Assembly: GCA_019359015.1 (NCBI GenBank)
Contig: JAHHID010000041.1
Coordinates: forward strand, 1-61,615
Direction: 5' to 3'
DNA: 61,615 bases
Source: Spirirestis rafaelensis WJT71-NPBG6
GTDB taxonomy: Bacteria > Cyanobacteriota > Cyanobacteriia > Cyanobacteriales > Nostocaceae
In this document: positions 44,269-53,616 of the stretch, one piece after another
Numbering within the stretch: position 1 is the first letter of the stretch
How the letters are laid out: each line of letters begins with the position of its first letter
The notes under the pieces: model-generated
The model's input: the letters and a program-made list of their open reading frames with translations, nothing else
Told to the model about the DNA's origin: nothing
Database searches by the model: none
Made by a program: the position numbers and the translations under genes

Positions 44269-46042
44269 TTAGTGGTTCGTGCAATTATCGCAATGTCCGC
44301 AACGCCAGTTTGCCGCTTCTTGCTCAAAACCAAAAGCGTTTAACAAAAATTGCCAGCGGCATTGCTTTGTTGTAAGATACTGATTCATTTGCTTTGCGGC
44401 ATGTAATTGCGTCTCTAACTGCTTTCTTGCGCCTTCTACAATAATGTACTCGAAAGGGTCAAGCCAGTTTAACTGACCGCTGCTGTGGAGAAGAGAAAGA
44501 GCGATCGCACCATCGGAAAATTGTTTGGCTACTGCATTTACTTCTCCCTTTTTCGGGAGTTTTTTGATTAATTGTTGTGCAGTTTGTTGTTGCGATCGCA
44601 TCTGATCCTCAAAAAACTTCTGTCTTTGCTTATCCTCTGGATCTAACCATCCCGTAGGTTCACTAATCAACATCAACGCTTCCGCCGATTTCCCATCTCT
44701 TCCAGCGCGTCCAATTTCTTGCACATACTCCGAAAGCAAATGCGGTGAGTGGAAGTGAACCACCCAACGCACATCTGGCTTATTTATCCCCATCCCAAAG
44801 GCACAAGTACAAACAACAAAAGGGATTTTTCCACTTAGCCAACTTGCTTCTACTGCACGGCGTTTTTCTGCACCCAATCCTGCATGATAACTTGCTGTTT
44901 TGTAACCCTTTTCTCTCAACCACTCAGCTAAATTCTCGCTATCGCGCCGAGTGCGTACATAAACTAACCCTGGTTCTTGTTTCCGTTCTTGAATAAACTT
45001 TAATAAATGTTGCTTTCTTCCGCGTGGTGTCCAAACAATGCGAACACTGGGGTTAAGATTAGTAACGATACGGATTAACACGAAAAAACGCTGGTTGCTC
45101 TAATCTTAAGGCTTCTTTAATAGTTTTTTGAGCCAGAGGATCAGCGGTGGCGGTAAAAGCGGCTACGCTGATGTGTGTTCCCTGTGCTTTGAATTTTAGC
45201 AGCGCTGGTCGCACCGCCCCCAATCTTCGATAAGCTGGTCGAAATGTATCGCCCCATTGTACCAGACAATGTGCCTCATCCAATATCAATCCGTTAATTT
45301 TTAACTGCGGCTGACACAATCTTTCCCAAACTGGCGCACTCAGTAAAGTTTCTGGCGATAAATACAGTAATCTTAGCTGTTGTCGTTCCAAAGCTTGTAA
45401 AACCGCACGTCGTTGGCTAGAAGGCAATTCACTATGCAAAAGCGCTGCACTCAAGTTGCGCTGACGTAGTTCCTGCACTTGATTTTCCATTAACGCCACC
45501 AAGGGCGAAACTACTAGCGTTAATCCGGTTTTTAGCAGTGCCGGCAACTGAAAGCATATTGACTTTCCGCCACCTGTGGGCATAATAATTAATGCGTCTT
45601 TTTCTGCCAACAAACAGCCGATAATTTCTCCTTGTGGCGGACGAAAATCTTCATAACCCCAAATTTTTTGAAAAGCAGCACGGACATCTTTCCAAGCTGG
45701 GGGTTGTTTGGGTTTTGAACATGCAAGGGCGAATACCTCGATTACTTGCTCCATACTAAATTTTACTGGTGCGCCAATACGCTCCAAGTCTTGTAATCTG
45801 TGAAAAATAGACAACTCTTTATCGCTAGTTTCAAACCATCGATTTCGCCATAAACGAGCCATATCTAGACTTATATCTAATATTCGAGCAATTTCCCCAT
45901 GATTTCTCCCCTCTGACGCTAAAAGAATTATTTTTGCACGCACTACTAATTGTTGCGGTGTATTGTGTCGGTTTATCAACTGTTGCAGTTGTGAGCGATC
46001 GCTCTCGTTCAAATTTAATACTTTTGGAGCTAATCGTGCCAC
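44269..46042 (-). pseudogene. recQ: RecQ helicase: fused to IS630 transposase N-terminus and frameshifted
   Basis: The 5' frame (46042-45059) starts with about 113 residues of an IS630-family transposase: MARLAPKVLNLNESDRSQL and the helix-turn-helix GEIARILDISLDMARLW. At about 45700 it runs into RecQ (WGYEDFRPPQGEII, Walker A PTGGGKS at 155-161, DEAH box LILDEAHCLVQWGD). It ends after RVNPYRY. The next frame (45081-44269) carries the second RecA lobe (VVHFHSPHLLSEYVQEIGRAGRDG) and the zinc-binding CGHCDNC end. One extra T on the coding strand near 45064 explains the shift, because dropping it restores NPYRTNLNPSVRIVW. Confidence 0.85.
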
Positions 46043-46140
46043 ACTAGGTTCCCTTGTTTTCAGCCTAAACTGCTTTGACTTTACTTTCTTAGTTTCTCAC
46101 AATAATGCTTGGTTTATTTCCGCCGTGCTGTACTAGTCTG

Positions 46141-46578
46141 ATGAACGAAGAATTAAAACATAGGTTTTATATAAGTACCGACAAATCTAAATTAGATATA
46201 AAAGCAATTCATGATTTTTTACAAGCTTCGTATTGGGCTGAGAATACTCCATTAGCAATTGTCGAAAAGTCAATCAAAAATTCTTTATGCTTTGGGCTTT
46301 ATGAAGGTGATACACAAGTTGGCTTTGCAAGAGTAATCACTGATTATGCAACTTCTGCGTTGTTAAAAGATGTTTTTATTCTTGAGCCTTATCGAGGACA
46401 AGGTTTAGGTAAATGGTTTGTCAACTATATTTTAGAATACCCTGAATTGCAAGATGTCCAAAGGTGGTTATTAGGTACAAAAGATGCTCACGGGCTTTAT
46501 CGTCGCTACGGTTTTAAAAATTTGACAGAACCGGAAAAAATTATGATGCGTTTAAATCCTAATGTTCATCAGTTGTGA
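46141..46578 (+). CDS. GNAT-family N-acetyltransferase
   Basis: 145 residues from ATG 46141; an upstream start at 46105 adds a Cys/Pro-rich leader unlike the family. The acetyl-CoA-binding motif is EPYRGQGLGKWFVNYIL. The middle VGFARVITDYATSALLKDVFIL and end DAHGLYRRYGFKNL are typical of small GNATs. Substrate unknown. It lies divergent from the recQ remnant with about 100 bp between. Confidence 0.92.
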   Translation: MNEELKHRFYISTDKSKLDIKAIHDFLQASYWAENTPLAIVEKSIKNSLCFGLYEGDTQVGFARVITDYATSALLKDVFILEPYRGQGLGKWFVNYILEYPELQDVQRWLLGTKDAHGLYRRYGFKNLTEPEKIMMRLNPNVHQL

Positions 46579-46920
46579 GATTTTATGAGGACTTTCTTGA
46601 CAGGGGGAGTGGGGGACAAGAAGACAAGGAGAATAATTCTTCTTTCCCCCCATCTTGCCGTCTTTTCATCTCCCCCACTCCTCTTCAGCATTCTGCTTGA
46701 AAGCAACGCAGTACTGTTTCTGGTAAGTTAAGGGCAAAATTATCATCAAGCGGCAAGTGCCCAATTAACAGTCGGTAGTGGATTGGACTGTAAAGAATAG
46801 ACCTCTTGCACTCATTCTAGAAATGTATGTTTTTTCATGCCCTTTTCCCTTTCCCCTTTCCCCTACTTCTGCAAGAAGTCTAATGTCGATTGCTAATTCG
46901 GGGTCGAGTTTTTTGTCAAA
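46579..46920. repeat. Repeat-rich spacer
   Basis: Mostly gene-free. At 46603-46680 a G-rich tract (AGGGGGAGTGGGGGACAAG) and a C-rich tract (TCTCCCCCACTCCTC) form a long imperfect hairpin. A CCCTTTTCCCTTTCCCC tract follows at 46840-46865. Confidence 0.55.
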
Positions 46921-47154
46921 TTAGCTTGTCTCGATGCCTGGTTCAATTATGGTTCGTGCTGCTTTTCGACGTGGCAAGAAAAAGCGATCGCGAAAACTCT
47001 TGAGTGCTTCATTATCCGCTTGTTCGTTTGCTATAATCTGTGCCACAATCCGATCGTAATCGCCGGTAAATCCCTTGACTATAAAAGCAACTTGTGAATT
47101 AAGTGCTAATGAGGCAGAAGGCGTAAAGTAAGATTTAGACTTTTTTCCAAGCAA
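46921..47154 (-). CDS. Hypothetical 77-residue protein
   Basis: Not recognised. The region DYDRIVAQIIANEQADNEALKSFRDRFFLPRRKAA (quoted in part: NEALKSFRDRFF) reads as helical coding sequence; both termini are ordinary. No membrane segment. It could be a small real gene or the end of a lost one; no ribosome site is obvious. Confidence 0.35.
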   Translation of the reverse strand: MLGKKSKSYFTPSASLALNSQVAFIVKGFTGDYDRIVAQIIANEQADNEALKSFRDRFFLPRRKAARTIIEPGIETS

Positions 47155-47471
47155 TTTACTTGTTTTGGTGGCGATCGCGCATCTAATATGCAGCCTTAAT
47201 GTGACTGTTGCATTGACATATTTAAAGGTTTTGACATATTCTTAACAAGTTTGTGTAAAGTAGACAACTTCAGGAAACGTTTAAGCCCTTACTTACGTAA
47301 GCACGCTAAACTTCATTCCGGGTTCATACATATAAGCTCAAATCCAATGAGGATGCCAAGTCCCTTGGAATTAAATTTGAGTTTTTCAGGGTTTTGCCTC
47401 TACCAACTTGGAGCAAGAAAACTCACACAAAAGTGAGTTTCAGCCAACCTTGATGAAAAAAGAAGAGGCAA
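47155..47471. other. Leader region before the 408-residue gene
   Basis: No gene recognised. A small hairpin with arms AAACTCAC and GTGAGTTT (about 47419-47440) lies just upstream of the next gene, which has an AAGAAGAGG ribosome site. It may be a regulatory leader. Confidence 0.35.
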
Positions 47472-48698
47472 ATGATAATTTTTGATTCTAGTAGCTTGAG
47501 TACTATTAGCCATGCTGTCAAGGCTGCTTCCCCAATCAGCGTTAACATTCAAAATCAATCAAGCTTGAGTTCGAGTAAAGACACCAAATCGCAGCTAGTA
47601 AATAGCTCAAGAAGGCTTTCACACCCAACTCCTACTACCCCCTCTTTCATAGCTGAAGCCAGCACTCCAACATTCAGCTCGGATACTAGCAAATGCAGTC
47701 AAAGTGAAGCACGCGACAAGTACAAACAGCCGTTTGCCTGCGACAGCATCTGGAATATGCCGATTGGCTCAAACGCCCAATACGTTGATGCCTATATCGG
47801 CTCAAAGAGCGTTGGAGTTGACACCGACTGGTTCATCATAACCAAGGAAAGCGACCCAGCTGTGCCAACCTATATGCCTGGTTCCTGGGGTCCAGGTCGT
47901 TGCACGGGCACTACGCCTCAGCAGCAGGCGCAATGGCATCCCGAAGCGGGTCAGCCGTTGAAGGTTCCTTACGATCTCGTCATTGAGGATGCAAAGACAT
48001 GGTCTACTCCAAACAACTCCTCTGCATTCTTGATGCCGGATGGCAAAACTCTGGTGTCTTATAACGTTGCCACCCGTTGTGAACAGGGTGCCCCGTTTTA
48101 TGGCGTTTGGTTTGGACAACAAGACATCTACGGCGATGGCATTGACGGTGGACATGGTGGCTCAGGGATGTCGAGCATTGGCGGTAGTATTCGTAAAGGT
48201 GAGTTGTTCAACGACGAGCCTATTCGTCACGCACTCAAGATTGTTATCTGGGGCAAATGGATGCATTACAATGCTTCATCGTCAACTCCTGGTCGCCGCT
48301 GGCCAGCGCGTCTCGCTGATTTTAATGCACCAAACCAATATCATGGCTCTAATCCGGCGCTGGTTATGGGTTCGTTGCTAGCAATTCCGCCCAATGTCAC
48401 AGCAGAGAGCCTGGGATTGACTAGTAAAGCAGGCAAGAAAATCTTTGAAGCGATGCAAGACTACGGTGCTTACGTCGTTGACGATTCCGGGTGGGACTAC
48501 AATTACCTCTGCCTTGAGCGAAGCGCCGAGCAAGAGTACGAGCAAGTCACCGGGCATCAAGTTCATGGAGATGCAGCGCTCCAAGCCGACTTCGCCAAAA
48601 TCATTGCTGCGGTGAAGGTTGTGGATAACAACAGACCGAACAGCATTGGTGGAGGTGGTACACCACGCCAACCTTTAGCAGCACCAATTGGAAATTAA
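47472..48698 (+). CDS. Uncharacterised protein, possibly carbohydrate-active
   Basis: 408 residues, function not recognised. After a Ser/Thr-rich N-terminal 75 residues it has a folded domain beginning FACDSIWNMPIGSNAQYV and including YMPGSWGPGRC, a Gly-rich GDGIDGGHGGSGMSSIGGSIRKGE and HALKIVIWGKWMHY. The aromatic and Gly content resembles secreted glycoside-hydrolase or lyase-like beta proteins of actinobacteria and cyanobacteria, but no catalytic signature can be named. A classical signal peptide is not evident. It ends in a Gly/Pro-rich tail. A peptidoglycan-binding protein gene follows 286 bp later on the same strand. Confidence 0.75.
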   Translation: MIIFDSSSLSTISHAVKAASPISVNIQNQSSLSSSKDTKSQLVNSSRRLSHPTPTTPSFIAEASTPTFSSDTSKCSQSEARDKYKQPFACDSIWNMPIGSNAQYVDAYIGSKSVGVDTDWFIITKESDPAVPTYMPGSWGPGRCTGTTPQQQAQWHPEAGQPLKVPYDLVIEDAKTWSTPNNSSAFLMPDGKTLVSYNVATRCEQGAPFYGVWFGQQDIYGDGIDGGHGGSGMSSIGGSIRKGELFNDEPIRHALKIVIWGKWMHYNASSSTPGRRWPARLADFNAPNQYHGSNPALVMGSLLAIPPNVTAESLGLTSKAGKKIFEAMQDYGAYVVDDSGWDYNYLCLERSAEQEYEQVTGHQVHGDAALQADFAKIIAAVKVVDNNRPNSIGGGGTPRQPLAAPIGN

Positions 48699-48984
48699 AA
48701 GCGATTAAGTAGTGCTCGTTGCGACTCTTAGGGCAACCGAAGAAAAAAGCGGCGTTGCACGAATCAAGCAGATGAATCATGGGATAAGCGTTCGCGTAGC
48801 GTCTCGTAAGAGAAGGTTTAAGCTTTGTTTATCGCCTCAAGGTTGCGGGCGTTACGCGCCCGCACCGACACAGAACCATACAAGGTATACCCAAAGAAAT
48901 TACCCCAAAGATTCTCCGGAATAACTATAAACCATATGGATATTTTTTTATCAGCTAAAAAAGCATTAAGGAGATATCCAGATT
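48699..48984. repeat. Spacer with interspersed repeat
   Basis: It contains GTTCGCGTAGCGTCTCGTAAG (48790-48810) and the hairpin TGCGGGCG/CGCCCGCA (48844-48864). No gene is seen. Confidence 0.45.
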
Positions 48985-49560
48985 ATGGTGACGGTAATTC
49001 CATATCTTCTCCACAGACCAACCCTAGAATTAGGTGCAAGTCGTGAAGAAGTCAAACAAATGCAAAAAGTTCTCAATCAGCGGTTAAGAGAATTTGATAC
49101 CGCATCGTCATTTCCACAAAATGTGGCGGAAACTGGCTACTTTAATCAAAACACTTTAATTGCGGTTAAATACTTGCAATGCCTGACTTTTTTACCGATA
49201 GATGGCATTGTTGGACCAAAGACCTGGGCTTTCTTGTGCGATGGACCGAGTAGCTTACCCCGCTTGCGTGTTGGCACTGCTAGTTCAGTAGTTAAAGCTG
49301 TTCAAGAGGCACTAAGATACGCTGGTTACTACTTTGGTGCAGTGGATGGTGTCTTTCAAGAGAAAACTGCTGCTGCTGTCAAAGATTTTCAGGTATCTTG
49401 CCAAATGACCGCCGATGGTGTGATTAATCCTCAAACTTGGAAGGCATTAATCAAGTTAGATGCTCATGCTAAATACTGTTACGTTAACATGATTGACAAC
49501 TGTTATGAAAAGCACGAGTATTGGGACGGAAGTTTTTCTTATGTCAATTGGCATAACTGA
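48985..49560 (+). CDS. Protein with two peptidoglycan-binding (PG_binding_1) repeats
   Basis: 191 residues with two copies of the three-helix peptidoglycan-binding domain. The first (about 20-80) contains YFNQNTLIAVKYLQ and DGIVGPKTWAFL. The second (about 95-160) contains YFGAVDGVFQEKTAAAVKDFQ and DGVINPQTWKAL. The C-terminal tail is Cys/Tyr-rich (YCYVNMIDNCYEKHEYW). No signal peptide is seen with this start, which has AAGGAGA 11 bases upstream. No catalytic domain; it may target other proteins to the wall. Its end overlaps the next convergent gene by about 17 bp. Confidence 0.9.
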   Translation: MVTVIPYLLHRPTLELGASREEVKQMQKVLNQRLREFDTASSFPQNVAETGYFNQNTLIAVKYLQCLTFLPIDGIVGPKTWAFLCDGPSSLPRLRVGTASSVVKAVQEALRYAGYYFGAVDGVFQEKTAAAVKDFQVSCQMTADGVINPQTWKALIKLDAHAKYCYVNMIDNCYEKHEYWDGSFSYVNWHN

Positions 49561-50224
49561 TATGCACGCGGGTGTAATTTTGTAAATAAGTCGGTGGAGT
49601 AATACCTGGTTGCAAACGAGAATCAGCGATCGCTTCACCAGCAACTAATTGCAATGGTACAACACCTGCCCATACTGGCAAATCGTAATCTATTTCATCA
49701 TCTAATGGCGCACCAGTCCGTATCTTGGCAGATGCTTCGGCTAAAGAAAGAGAAAGTACTAAGGTTCCCTGTAATTCTTGCTGGTTGGGTTGGCGCACCT
49801 CTGACCATCGTCCGGGTACTACATGCTCAGTGAAAGCTCGTAGAGCTTCTAGCTTTTGCTCGGCATCTTTTACTACGTTTGCTGTACCAAATATGACTAC
49901 AGAACGGTAGTTCATTGAGTGATGGAAGGCTGAACGTGCCATTACCAAACCATCAAGTAAGGTGACAGTGAGGCATACTTCAATACCAGTAACAAGCGAT
50001 CGCAACATGCGACTTGCTGGTGAACCATGTATGTAAAGTTGGTTTTCCACACGACCATAAGCAGTAGGAATGACGAATGGCTGATTATCTACCGCAAATC
50101 CAAGATGACAAACTAACCCTTCATCCAAAATCTGATAGATAACTTTCTGTTCATAATTTCCGCGTTGAGGTACTCGTTTGATTTGGCTGCGTTGTGTGGG
50201 AGTTAGGTTTTCTGGATTATTCAT
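49544..50224 (-). CDS. Flavin-binding split-barrel protein (pyridoxamine 5'-phosphate oxidase family)
   Basis: 226 residues of the NimA-like FMN-binding split-barrel type: KRVPQRGNYEQKVIYQILDEG, then HLGFAVDNQPFVIPTAYGRV and LYIHGSPASRMLRSL. It is read together with the GNAT gene just upstream (7-bp gap) and is divergent from the MocR-type regulator at 50874. That arrangement suggests the regulator controls this pair. Exact substrate unknown. Confidence 0.9.
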   Translation of the reverse strand: MNNPENLTPTQRSQIKRVPQRGNYEQKVIYQILDEGLVCHLGFAVDNQPFVIPTAYGRVENQLYIHGSPASRMLRSLVTGIEVCLTVTLLDGLVMARSAFHHSMNYRSVVIFGTANVVKDAEQKLEALRAFTEHVVPGRWSEVRQPNQQELQGTLVLSLSLAEASAKIRTGAPLDDEIDYDLPVWAGVVPLQLVAGEAIADSRLQPGITPPTYLQNYTRVHISYAN

Positions 50225-50231
50225 AGATGAT

Positions 50232-50729
50232 TTAGAGCGGTGAAGCGCTGACTACAAGATTAAGTACCATTTGATTGGCTTGTGAGAAACCAAGACTCAA
50301 GTAAACTGGTTTACCTGCTGGTGAGGCATTAAGAACAACTTGCGTGCAAGCGATCGCCTGCAAATATTCAACTGCTATACTAGTTAATCGTTTGGCAATG
50401 CCTTGTCTGCGGTAAGATGGTTCAACGTAAACGCCCCAAATGTATCCGGTTTTGCGGTACTCTGGTTTGAGAACATTTGAATATAAACCTGCAAAAAGTT
50501 GACAACTCGCAGAGCCAACAACTGCATTATCAACCTCTGCAACAAAGCCTTTGTAAAACAAATTCTGACGCGCTTGTTCGATAAACTCAAGGGTGGCATC
50601 ACACCAATCTGGGTTGATAGCGTCTTCCGGAACGCCCATATCTCGCCACATTTGGTAAAAGTGCTGTGCAATCAGTAAGTCTTCTTGTGTTGTTGCTTCT
50701 CTGATGATGATTTGTCTTTGGGTCAGCAT
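50232..50729 (-). CDS. GNAT-family N-acetyltransferase
   Basis: 165 residues from the ATG at 50729 (MLTQRQIIIREATTQED). An in-frame ATG at 50816 would add 29 residues that do not look like a GNAT start. The acetyl-CoA motif is VEPSYRRQGIAKRLTSIAVEYL and the end has NASPAGKPVYLSLGFSQANQM, typical of small acetyltransferases. First gene of the leftward pair with the flavin-barrel gene. Confidence 0.9.
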   Translation of the reverse strand: MLTQRQIIIREATTQEDLLIAQHFYQMWRDMGVPEDAINPDWCDATLEFIEQARQNLFYKGFVAEVDNAVVGSASCQLFAGLYSNVLKPEYRKTGYIWGVYVEPSYRRQGIAKRLTSIAVEYLQAIACTQVVLNASPAGKPVYLSLGFSQANQMVLNLVVSASPL

Positions 50730-50873
50730 TATTTGCCTCACTTTCAGCACATTTAAAGCGTAATTTTGAAAGTGGTCTTCTACAAGAGCCACTTTTGTGA
50801 TTTGATATAAGTCCACTTTGGATGGAATTAAAACGCAGAGTGTCGCAAAGGAAAACGCAGAGGTACGCAGAGT

Positions 50874-52334
50874 ATGGATTTAGCAATAAGGCTTGACAAT
50901 AATTCGGTTGTACCCATATATGAGCAGCTTTACCAAGAATTGCGAAACTGCATTCTTAGCGGACGGTTGTCACCTGGAGGACGCATTCCTTCAACGCGAT
51001 CGCTTGCAAAATCTCTGGGGATTTCTCGTACTACTGTCACCCAAAGTTATGAACAACTATTATGCGAGGGTTATTTAGAAACTGTTGTCGGTTCTGGTAC
51101 GTTTGTCTGCGCTCAACTTCCCGATGATTTGTTGCGTTCAACCCCGATTGAGTCTGCTGGAAAAATTACTCGTCCACCAGTCAAGTTAAATCAGTATGCA
51201 ATCATTTTATCTAATACAGAGGATGTCCCTAGAATCGCTGAAGTAAATGCCCCAATTAACTTTCGCTACGGACGACCGGCTTTTGAGCAATTTCCGATTA
51301 AGTTGTGGCGTCGGCTACTTGGGCGTTACTGTAGCTCTAATTTGAATTGGTTGGACTATTCAATAGATCCCTTGGGTTATAAGAAGTTGCGAGAAGCGAT
51401 CGCTCTTTATCTATCTTCGCGCGCTGTGAAGTGCGAAGCCGATCAAGTACTAATTACTAACGGTACGCAGCAAGCACTCGATTTAATTGTCCGTTTGTTG
51501 ATCGCGCCCGGTGATATGATTGCCCTTGAAGATCCAGGTTATCTCAGCGCCCGGTTAATCTTTCAGACTCAAGGTGCGAAACTCTTACCGATTGCGGTGG
51601 ATGAGTCAGGCTTGCTAGTTAAAGAACTGACAAATTATACAAACGCACCGATTCGGCTGGTATACGTGACGCCTTCTCACCAATTCCCCACCGGCGCAAC
51701 TTTATCTCTACCGCGTCGTTTGGAATTACTCGCTTGGGCGCAGCAAACTGGGGCGATGATTATTGAAGATGATTATGATAGCGAGTATCGTTATGGTGAT
51801 AGACCGATTCCGGCTTTGCAAGGATTGGATCGCAGTGATTCGGTGCTGTATATTGGTACTTTTTCCAAAGTGCTATTTCCCGGATTGCGGATTGGTTATT
51901 TAGTGCTGCCAAAAAGCTTAGTTTCTTTATTTGCCCGTGCTAAGTGGTTAAGCGATCGCCATTTACCAATATTAGAACAACAAGTGCTTGCAGATTTCAT
52001 CACCGAAGGACATTTAGAACGTCACATCAGAAAAATGCGCTTACTTTACGATCGCCGTCGTCAAATTCTCGTCAAAGCCTTAAAAATTAACTTTGGGGAA
52101 AAAGCAACAATTTTAGGTGAAAAAGCGGGAATTCATTTGATGGTGCAGTTACACACCCAGCATAGCGATGAAGAGATAATTCAACGTGCGGCAAAAGTTG
52201 GCATCGGGATGATGTCTGCTGCTCCTCAGTATCTCACACCGCATCGCACAGGTGAATTTATCTTTGGTTACGGCGAACTCACACAACAGCAGCTAGTCGA
52301 AGCAATTCGCAGATTAGCTGAGATAATTTCGTAG
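50874..52334 (+). CDS. MocR/PdxR-type GntR regulator with aminotransferase domain
   Basis: A 486-residue fusion. The N-terminal winged helix of GntR type (about 10-75: YEQLYQELRNCILSGRLSPGGRIPSTRSLAKSLGISRTTV, shown in outline) is followed by a fold-type-I PLP domain with TNGTQQALDLIVRLL, EDPGYLSAR, the DDYDSEYRY region and the PLP lysine in GTFSKVLFPGLRIGY. Such proteins sense PLP or amino compounds and control neighbouring genes. It is divergent from a GNAT and a split-barrel flavoprotein gene with a short spacer (50730-50873), where its operator should lie. Confidence 0.95.
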   Translation: MDLAIRLDNNSVVPIYEQLYQELRNCILSGRLSPGGRIPSTRSLAKSLGISRTTVTQSYEQLLCEGYLETVVGSGTFVCAQLPDDLLRSTPIESAGKITRPPVKLNQYAIILSNTEDVPRIAEVNAPINFRYGRPAFEQFPIKLWRRLLGRYCSSNLNWLDYSIDPLGYKKLREAIALYLSSRAVKCEADQVLITNGTQQALDLIVRLLIAPGDMIALEDPGYLSARLIFQTQGAKLLPIAVDESGLLVKELTNYTNAPIRLVYVTPSHQFPTGATLSLPRRLELLAWAQQTGAMIIEDDYDSEYRYGDRPIPALQGLDRSDSVLYIGTFSKVLFPGLRIGYLVLPKSLVSLFARAKWLSDRHLPILEQQVLADFITEGHLERHIRKMRLLYDRRRQILVKALKINFGEKATILGEKAGIHLMVQLHTQHSDEEIIQRAAKVGIGMMSAAPQYLTPHRTGEFIFGYGELTQQQLVEAIRRLAEIIS

Positions 52335-52484
52335 TGAGGACTTCAGTCCTCATCTGATAAGACGAAGCATCTGACAAATTAATTGATAATACGACACGAG
52401 TCGTATATATTCAAATTGTGAAGAAATGAGCCAAAGATAAGATACCAAGGCAACGCGATCGCCCAAAAACTTAGAGGTAAACTC

Positions 52485-53234
52485 ATGGCTGGTAAATTGA
52501 ATGGTAAAGTTGCAATTGTTACCGGAGCATCATCGGGAATTGGTGAAGCAACAGCCTTAGCACTTGCCGCAGAAGGGACAAAAGTTGCCATAGCCGCAAG
52601 ACGCACAGACCGGCTGGAAACCTTAACCAAACGCATCAAAGAAAGTGGTGGCGAGGTATTATCCATCACGGCAGACGTTGCAGATGAAGCACAAGTACGC
52701 GAAATGGTGTCTAAAACTAAAGCCGAATGGGGTCGAGTAGATATTCTGATCAACAATGCAGGTGTAATGCTCCTCGGACCGATTTTCGACGCAGACACCG
52801 AAGATTGGCGGAGAATGATGAACGTTAACGTTTTAGGATTAATGTATGCGACCCATGCAGTTTTGCCGCTGATGAAAGCGCAGGGAATTGGACATATAGT
52901 GAATATTTCATCAGTTGCCGGTCGTGTAGCCAACGCAAATACAGGAGTTTACAACGCCACAAAATGGGCAGTCGGAGCATTTTCCGAATCACTCCGCAAA
53001 GAGATACACAAAGACAACATCCGCGTCACGATTATTGAACCGGGATTAACCGCAACCGAATTACCCCAACATATTACCAATCCAGAAACCAGAACGCGCA
53101 CCCTCACACGTTATGAGTCTATCAAAGCGTTAGACAGTGAAGATATTGCAGCGGCAATTGTTTACGCCGTTAGCCAGTCAGCGCATGTGAATGTTAACGA
53201 AATCTTGATTCGACCGACTGAGCAAGAGGGATAA
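52485..53234 (+). CDS. SDR-family NAD(P)-dependent oxidoreductase
   Basis: A 249-residue classical short-chain dehydrogenase: nucleotide motif TGASSGIGE (13-21), NNAG (90-93), catalytic Ser142/143, and YNATK with Tyr156 and Lys160. Arg/Arg near residues 39-40 (AARRTDRLE) suggests NADP preference. Substrate unknown. It starts a run of three oxidoreductase genes on the plus strand, although a 380-bp repeat-rich spacer separates it from the next. Confidence 0.94.
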   Translation: MAGKLNGKVAIVTGASSGIGEATALALAAEGTKVAIAARRTDRLETLTKRIKESGGEVLSITADVADEAQVREMVSKTKAEWGRVDILINNAGVMLLGPIFDADTEDWRRMMNVNVLGLMYATHAVLPLMKAQGIGHIVNISSVAGRVANANTGVYNATKWAVGAFSESLRKEIHKDNIRVTIIEPGLTATELPQHITNPETRTRTLTRYESIKALDSEDIAAAIVYAVSQSAHVNVNEILIRPTEQEG

Positions 53235-53616
53235 AGAAATGGGGATTATGCTTAAAAGTCTAAAGCGATCGCTCCTAGTTCGTAGTGAGCCAGCGTAGTC
53301 ATGTTCGTTACCACGCGGCTGTGCTTCAAGCGCGGCTCGCCTTTCCAACGTACTGGCTCCCCATGAGCGACTTATGAACCCGTTCGCGGAGCGTCCCGAA
53401 GGGAAGGAGAAGAGAAGGGTGAGCGGTTTACTACTCAATTGCAAGCGTTTCAACGGCTGTTAGCGGAGCTTTCCCGTAGGGTAGCCCTTACTACATTTAG
53501 GAGCTTAATCTTGAGGCTGTGAAGGCAGCTTTGTACCTGTAGCCCAACTATTCTAAGGTTTGAGCGCATTGTTAGAGAAAATGAGCATAACCCTTAAATG
53601 TTAAACAATACAAACT
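53235..53616. repeat. Repeat-rich spacer with two dispersed families
   Basis: No gene. The part 53290-53400 is an inverted relative of the repeat at 17425. The part 53418-53500 shares GTGAGCGGTTTAC and the GGCTGTTAGCGGAGC...GGGTAGCCCTTACTA block with 14640-14717. In between, TTCGCGGAGCGTCCCGAAGG is another common short repeat. Confidence 0.7.

Noticed and set aside
47802-48155. 117-codon minus-strand frame
   Set aside because: Antisense to the 408-residue gene, which has a ribosome site and better protein composition.
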